Shown in pieces: positions 60,142 through 64,000 of a DNA stretch of 64,000 nt (the first letter of the stretch is position 1; every line of letters starts with the position of its first letter). A program made the translations under genes and the position numbers. The notes under the pieces are model-generated. The model was not told the origin of the DNA. It was given only the letters and a program-made list of their open reading frames with translations, and ran no database searches. The DNA comes from Calditrichota bacterium (GTDB lineage: Bacteria; Calditrichota; Calditrichia; Calditrichales; Calditrichaceae), in the NCBI GenBank assembly GCA_024278755.1, contig JAJRSO010000012.1:1-64000 (forward strand). Direction: 5' to 3'.

Positions 60142-60636
60142 CTATTTAATAATTTTTTTTAGTTCTGCCCACCGGGGGTCAATATTTCCGGCAGAACACG
60201 TGCATATATCAACATTCAAATCAGCGCCGCATCCGGGGCAAATCCCCTTACATTCCTCAATACAAACCATTTTAATGGGATGATTTAGAACGATGGCTTC
60301 GTGCAGTAGAGGACTGATATCAATTTCCACCGCATTGGCCGGGAGAATTTTAATATCGTCGTCCGAAACCGGCTGGTCGCTGTCGGTTTCATATACCTGT
60401 GATATTTGTGCCGTAAACTCCGGTTCGTATTCCTTTAGGCAACGGTCACAGATATAATGCGCACGCGTTTGAATTGATACATCTATTTTATAATCGTTTC
60501 CGAACCTGTCCAGTTTCACACAGACATTAAGCCTGTACGGATAATAACGGCGCAGCTCCGGTTCTAAAAAATCTGTTTCTACAGTGCCTTCGTGTTCGAG
60601 CACATTATGCTCGAGGTTCTGAATATTAATTTTCAT
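60142..60636 (-). CDS. DUF177 (YceD-like) protein
   Basis: 164 residues. It has cysteine pairs in CDRCLKEYE (about 96-99), and CIEECKGICPGCG with CTC near the end, so probably a metal-bound knuckle. The family is conserved next to rpmF and in some bacteria is linked to 23S rRNA accumulation and ribosome assembly; that role is family knowledge, not shown here. It is the first gene of the yceD-rpmF-plsX-fab block and follows the ackA terminator. Confidence 0.9.
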   Translation of the reverse strand: MKINIQNLEHNVLEHEGTVETDFLEPELRRYYPYRLNVCVKLDRFGNDYKIDVSIQTRAHYICDRCLKEYEPEFTAQISQVYETDSDQPVSDDDIKILPANAVEIDISPLLHEAIVLNHPIKMVCIEECKGICPGCGADLNVDICTCSAGNIDPRWAELKKIIK

Positions 60637-60651
60637 AACGAAGCCGCCAAT

Positions 60652-60698
60652 ATAAAAAAAGAACCCGGCAAATTCAACATTTAATAATTCGCCGGGTC
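60652..60698 (-). terminator. Intrinsic terminator after ackA
   Basis: On the minus strand ACCCGGCGAATT pairs with AATTTGCCGGGT (one mismatch) around an 11-base loop and is followed by TCTTTTTTTAT. This is a strong intrinsic terminator separating ackA from the DUF177/fatty-acid block. Confidence 0.85.
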
Positions 60699-60722
60699 TA
60701 TAAAAACTATAAAAATCTTATT

Positions 60723-61925
60723 TTAGTTCGATTCATCCACTATGCGCTTGGTATCTAAAGCGATAACAAGTTCTTCATTGGTAGGAATTACCAGAATCCG
60801 AACTCCGGAATCTGCTTCACTTATATCCCGCTCCTCTTTTGACCGGTATTTATTTTTTGCATCGTCAAGCGCAACGCCCATATATTCGAGCCCGGTCAGA
60901 GCATTTTTACGAACCATTTCCGAGTTTTCGCCAATCCCTCCCGTAAATACAATCGCATCGACTCCGCCCATAACCGCCGTATAAGCGCCGATGTATTTTT
61001 TTAACCGATACGTAAACATGTCGTGTGCCAGCTTGGCCCGATTGCTTTCGTCATACTCTTCTTCAATTTCACGCATATCGCTGCTGATGCCGCTGATACC
61101 CTGAAGACCGCTGTGCTTGTTCATTAAAATATTCGCGTCATTTACGGTAAGCTCTTCCTTATGCATCACCTGCAGGATAATCGCCGGATCCATATCGCCG
61201 CAACGGGTACCCATCAAGAGCCCCTCCAGCGGGGTAAATCCCATCGAGGTATCCACCGAACGCCCGTTTTGGATTGCGGAGATGGAGGCCCCGTTTCCAA
61301 GATGTGCTGTAATTATTTTTAGCTCTTTCAGCGGCTTGCCCATCATTTCGGCAGCTCGGTCCGAAACAAAACGGTGGGATGTGCCGTGAAATCCATAACG
61401 CCGAATCCCATGCCTGCGATATAGCGTGTAAGGAAGTCCGTACAGGTAGGCATATTTGGGCATGGACTGATGAAACGCCGTATCAAAAACCGCTACCTGC
61501 GGCACATCCGGCAACAGGCTTTTTACGGCATTAATACCTTTTAAATTGGGCGGATTATGCAGCGGTGCGTAATCGATACAGGCGCGAATTTCGGCCATCA
61601 CTTCTTCGGTAATCAAAACAGAACCGCTAAAGGCTTCGCCGCCATGTACAACCCGGTGGCCGACGGCATCGATTTCGGATTTGTCCTTAATGACTCCATG
61701 ATTTTTACTAAGCAAGATGGACACCATATATTCTATGGCCATTTTATGATCCAAAATCTCACCGGAAAGGCGCACTTCTTTTCGGTCGGTGGGTTTATGT
61801 GTTAAAATAGCACCGGACATTCCGATACGTTCTACCAAACCTGTGGCCAGCGCCTTTTTTGTCTGGGCATTGAAAACCTGGTATTTTACAGAGGAACTCC
61901 CTGCATTTATCACTAAAACTATCAT
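60723..61925 (-). CDS. ackA: Acetate kinase
   Basis: Acetyl-phosphate + ADP to acetate + ATP, giving ATP by fermentation or overflow. The first motif is VINAGSSSVKYQVF, the second FHGTSHRFVSDRA, and the phosphate-loop region GHRVVHGG is present. Its 400 residues are standard. No pta gene is adjacent. A strong terminator follows it. Confidence 0.97.
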   Translation of the reverse strand: MIVLVINAGSSSVKYQVFNAQTKKALATGLVERIGMSGAILTHKPTDRKEVRLSGEILDHKMAIEYMVSILLSKNHGVIKDKSEIDAVGHRVVHGGEAFSGSVLITEEVMAEIRACIDYAPLHNPPNLKGINAVKSLLPDVPQVAVFDTAFHQSMPKYAYLYGLPYTLYRRHGIRRYGFHGTSHRFVSDRAAEMMGKPLKELKIITAHLGNGASISAIQNGRSVDTSMGFTPLEGLLMGTRCGDMDPAIILQVMHKEELTVNDANILMNKHSGLQGISGISSDMREIEEEYDESNRAKLAHDMFTYRLKKYIGAYTAVMGGVDAIVFTGGIGENSEMVRKNALTGLEYMGVALDDAKNKYRSKEERDISEADSGVRILVIPTNEELVIALDTKRIVDESN

Positions 61926-61963
61926 AGTTAAATCCCGGAAATATTTTTATCCGCTTTTTGGCA

Positions 61964-62899
61964 TTAAATTGGTTTTGGATATTCAAAAAAACCTTTGCCT
62001 GTTTTACGTCCCAAATGACCGGCACGCACCAGTTTCCTCAGCAAAGGGCAGGGACGATATTTTGCGTCTCCCAATTCGCGAAAGAGTGTTTCCATCCAGG
62101 CCATTAACTCATCAAGACCGATAATATCGGCCATGGCCAGAGGCCCCCTGGAAAAATTGTAACCCAGTTTCATGGCGGTATCGATATGATCGGCTGTGGC
62201 AACGCCTTCCATTAAAATATGGATGGCTTCGTTAATCATGGGCACGATAACCCGCGTTGTTATATAACCGGGATATTCGAACACCTCAACCGCCGTTTTA
62301 TCCAGCGTTTCGGCAAAGGTGCGGATAAATGCATAGGTTTCGTCGGAGGTTTTTAACCCGCGCACAATTTCGACCAGCGGAATTTTGGGAACGGGATTCA
62401 GAAAATGCATGCCGATTATTTTTTCCTGCCGACCGGTTACCGAAGCCACTTCCGTTATACTCAGGGCGGAAGTATTGGTAATAAAAATAGTATCCGGATC
62501 GCAGATTTTATCGATTTTTTCAAAGAGCTGTTGTTTCAGCAAAATATTTTCGGTAATGGATTCGATTACCAAATCGCCATACACCGCATCTTTGATTTTA
62601 CTGGAGATTTGTATTCTCCCGAGGATAGCGCGTTTTTCACTGTCGGTCATGGTCCAGCGGGCAATCTCGTCATCAATACTTCGTTCCAAAGCATTTACAC
62701 TCTCTTTCGCCCGTGTATCGCTGCGTTCGATTAGCAGCACTTCCATCCCTTTTGATGCAACCAACTGACAGATGCCCTGCCCCATGGTACCGGCGCCAAA
62801 CACGACTACACGTTTAATGGCATCCATCTGATCGCCGCCGCCCAAATCGGTTTGGCCCAGGATTTTTATATCCATGACGTCTTTTGTCTTCTCTGCCAT
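61964..62899 (-). CDS. 3-hydroxyacyl-CoA (3-hydroxybutyryl-CoA) dehydrogenase
   Basis: 311 residues. The NAD-binding motif is [19 protein letters not shown] (about 33-51), after a 20-residue N-terminal extension. The [11 protein letters not shown] segment and [15 protein letters not shown] (catalytic His) are typical of the HBD/PaaH group. The C-terminal domain carries [24 protein letters not shown] about nine bases before ATG 62899 supports the long start; an internal ATG at residue 24 would give a more usual length. It is likely in butyrate/crotonate or fatty-acid oxidation chemistry. Confidence 0.92.
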   Translation of the reverse strand: MAEKTKDVMDIKILGQTDLGGGDQMDAIKRVVVFGAGTMGQGICQLVASKGMEVLLIERSDTRAKESVNALERSIDDEIARWTMTDSEKRAILGRIQISSKIKDAVYGDLVIESITENILLKQQLFEKIDKICDPDTIFITNTSALSITEVASVTGRQEKIIGMHFLNPVPKIPLVEIVRGLKTSDETYAFIRTFAETLDKTAVEVFEYPGYITTRVIVPMINEAIHILMEGVATADHIDTAMKLGYNFSRGPLAMADIIGLDELMAWMETLFRELGDAKYRPCPLLRKLVRAGHLGRKTGKGFFEYPKPI

Positions 62900-62942
62900 T
62901 CCTGAAGCTCCTTACCCGGATTAACCGGAACAAATAGCATAT

Positions 62943-62974
62943 CCACTTTCGGCGGCAATTACCCCCGAAAGCGG
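62943..62974 (-). terminator. Imperfect hairpin after ndk
   Basis: A ten-base stem with one mismatch (CCACTTTCGG with CCGAAAGCGG) and a 12-base loop, 12 bases past the ndk stop. There is no T tract, so it may be a weak terminator or RNA stabiliser. Confidence 0.35.
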
Positions 62975-62985
62975 AAATCGGTTAT

Positions 62986-63408
62986 TTACATATTGTCAAT
63001 TAGTTCCCGTGACGAAAAGAAGAACGATAATTCGATAGCTGCATTTTCATTGGAATCCGACGCATGGATAATATTGCGTCCCTTGCTTTCGGCATACAAT
63101 TTACGAACGGTTCCCTCTTCCGCTTCCGCAGGATCGGTAGCGCCGATTACTTTGCGTAATTCGGCAACGGCATTTTCACGTTCTAACGCGATGGGAACAA
63201 TTCTGCTTTCCGTCATAAAGTCTACTAGTTCGGCATAAAACGGGCGGTCTTTATGAACCGCGTAGAATTCACCGGCGGTCTGTTTTGTTAATTTCACCAT
63301 TTTCATACCAACGATTTTAAAACCGGCGTCAAGCAAATGCTGTAACACATGGCCAATTTTATTATTCTGTACACAGTCCGGTTTTAAGATTGCTAATGTT
63401 CTATCCAT
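62986..63408 (-). CDS. ndk: Nucleoside diphosphate kinase
   Basis: 140 residues from ATG 63408, preceded by AGGGAG at about ten bases; an upstream in-frame ATG (63429) would overlap the region next to the sucD stop and adds seven residues not seen in the family. [11 protein letters not shown] opens the fold; the active-site His115 is in NIIHASDS. It transfers phosphate between nucleotides through a phospho-His. It lies downstream of sucD and is probably co-transcribed; succinyl-CoA synthetase can supply it with substrate. Confidence 0.96.
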   Translation of the reverse strand: MDRTLAILKPDCVQNNKIGHVLQHLLDAGFKIVGMKMVKLTKQTAGEFYAVHKDRPFYAELVDFMTESRIVPIALERENAVAELRKVIGATDPAEAEEGTVRKLYAESKGRNIIHASDSNENAAIELSFFFSSRELIDNM

Positions 63409-63430
63409 TAAAAAAATACTCCCTGTCATT

Positions 63431-64000
63431 TTATTTTAAAACTTTTTCAATTGTCTCGCCAATTTCGGCGGGGCTGTTACATACGTGAATACCGGCGTCG
63501 CGCAGGGCAGCCATTTTCTCGGCGGCTGTTCCTTTACCCCCGCTGATGATAGCGCCTGCGTGGCCCATCCGTCGTCCCGGAGGCGCGGTCTGCCCGGCAA
63601 TAAAGCTGACCACCGGTTTTTTGAAATTTTCTTTTATCCAGGCCGCAGCTTCTTCCTCTGCCGTACCGCCGATTTCACCAATCATCACAACCGCATGGGT
63701 ATCGTCATCTTCATTGAACAGCTTTAAAGCATCAATAAATTTGGTGCCAATCACCGGATCGCCACCGATGCCGATACAGGTAGACTGGCCGATATTACGG
63801 CTGCTCAGCTGGCCCACCGCTTCGTAGGTCAGCGTACCGGAACGACTGATCACGCCTACGTGCCCCTGCTGATGGATAAAACCGGGCATAATGCCCATTT
63901 TACCGATTCCCGGCGAAATAACGCCCGGGCAGTTAGGCCCGACAAGATGCGTGTCTTTATCTTTGATATATTCGTAAACATGCACCATATCCATGGCCGG
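63431..64000 (-). CDS. sucD: Succinyl-CoA ligase alpha subunit, C-terminal part
   Basis: Partial; the frame is open to the window edge, so the N-terminal CoA-binding domain lies outside. About 189 residues are present. [12 protein letters not shown] and [17 protein letters not shown] lead into the ligase domain with [10 protein letters not shown] and [16 protein letters not shown]. The phospho-His is in [15 protein letters not shown]. It is a TCA-cycle enzyme making succinate and ATP or GTP from succinyl-CoA. The sucC partner would be expected upstream, beyond the window. Confidence 0.95.
   Translation of the reverse strand, partial: PAMDMVHVYEYIKDKDTHLVGPNCPGVISPGIGKMGIMPGFIHQQGHVGVISRSGTLTYEAVGQLSSRNIGQSTCIGIGGDPVIGTKFIDALKLFNEDDDTHAVVMIGEIGGTAEEEAAAWIKENFKKPVVSFIAGQTAPPGRRMGHAGAIISGGKGTAAEKMAALRDAGIHVCNSPAEIGETIEKVLK

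Noticed and set aside
1-64000. tRNA, rRNA, CRISPR, riboswitch or prophage features
   Set aside because: I scanned the gaps by eye and found no cloverleaf, regular repeat-spacer array, known riboswitch core or phage genes.

Overview
The window looks like chromosomal DNA from a Gram-negative bacterium of the FCB superphylum. A Calditrichota-like (Caldithrix-type) lineage is my best guess. The supporting signs are an LptE-type lipoprotein, an outer-membrane Wzi-like barrel, a polysaccharide export protein, a very large secreted subtilase with a T9SS-like C-terminal sorting domain, a bare sigma-54 activator, and frequent TTG/GTG starts. The taxonomic call is inference. I saw no tRNA, rRNA, CRISPR array, intact insertion sequence or prophage.

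Layout. 1-5.6 kb: tail of an upstream ORF, a two-component system, a PepSY/DUF4920 pair, a split SpmA/SpmB pair and a TonB-like periplasmic protein. 5.9-15.4 kb, mostly minus strand: coaE behind a 1358-residue secreted protease, an acidic TPR protein, lptE, a sigma-54 activator and a MoxR ATPase. 15.5-27.5 kb, plus strand: rlmN, adk, then a signalling block with a beta-propeller lipoprotein, three PP2C (SpoIIE/RsbU-type) phosphatases with different sensory ends, a STAS antagonist, an RsbW-like kinase and a REC-GGDEF protein. 27.6-31.2 kb: a redox group (DUF6789, NDH-2, DUF427, CrtI-like oxidoreductase). 31.2-31.9 kb: a repeat-rich gap holding a probable transposase remnant, a perfect hairpin and two diverged 89-base direct repeats. 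31.9-35.1 kb: upp, plsC, serS and a small unknown protein.

35.3-53.5 kb, minus strand, is one exopolysaccharide/capsule locus: SLBB export protein, Wzz, Wzx, Wzy-like ligase/polymerase, three GT4 enzymes, a methyltransferase, a broken GT4, an unrelated DUF4143 ATPase, a Wzi-like barrel, and two fused glycosyltransferases. 53.6-60.6 kb is the classic fatty-acid block in the order (transcribed right to left) yceD, rpmF, plsX, fabH, fabD, fabG, acpP, fabF, rnc. 60.7-64.0 kb holds ackA, a 3-hydroxyacyl-CoA dehydrogenase, ndk and the C-terminal part of sucD, which runs off the edge.

Most interesting: two adjacent capsule genes each join an intact glycan enzyme (a WecA/MraY-like phosphosugar transferase, and a GT2 glycosyltransferase) to a WcaJ/PglC-like phosphoglycosyl transferase module that has lost its Asp-Glu catalytic dyad. 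This suggests the dead module was reused as a membrane scaffold or regulator. Second is the multi-input partner-switching block, which has no sigma factor in view and ends in a diguanylate cyclase.
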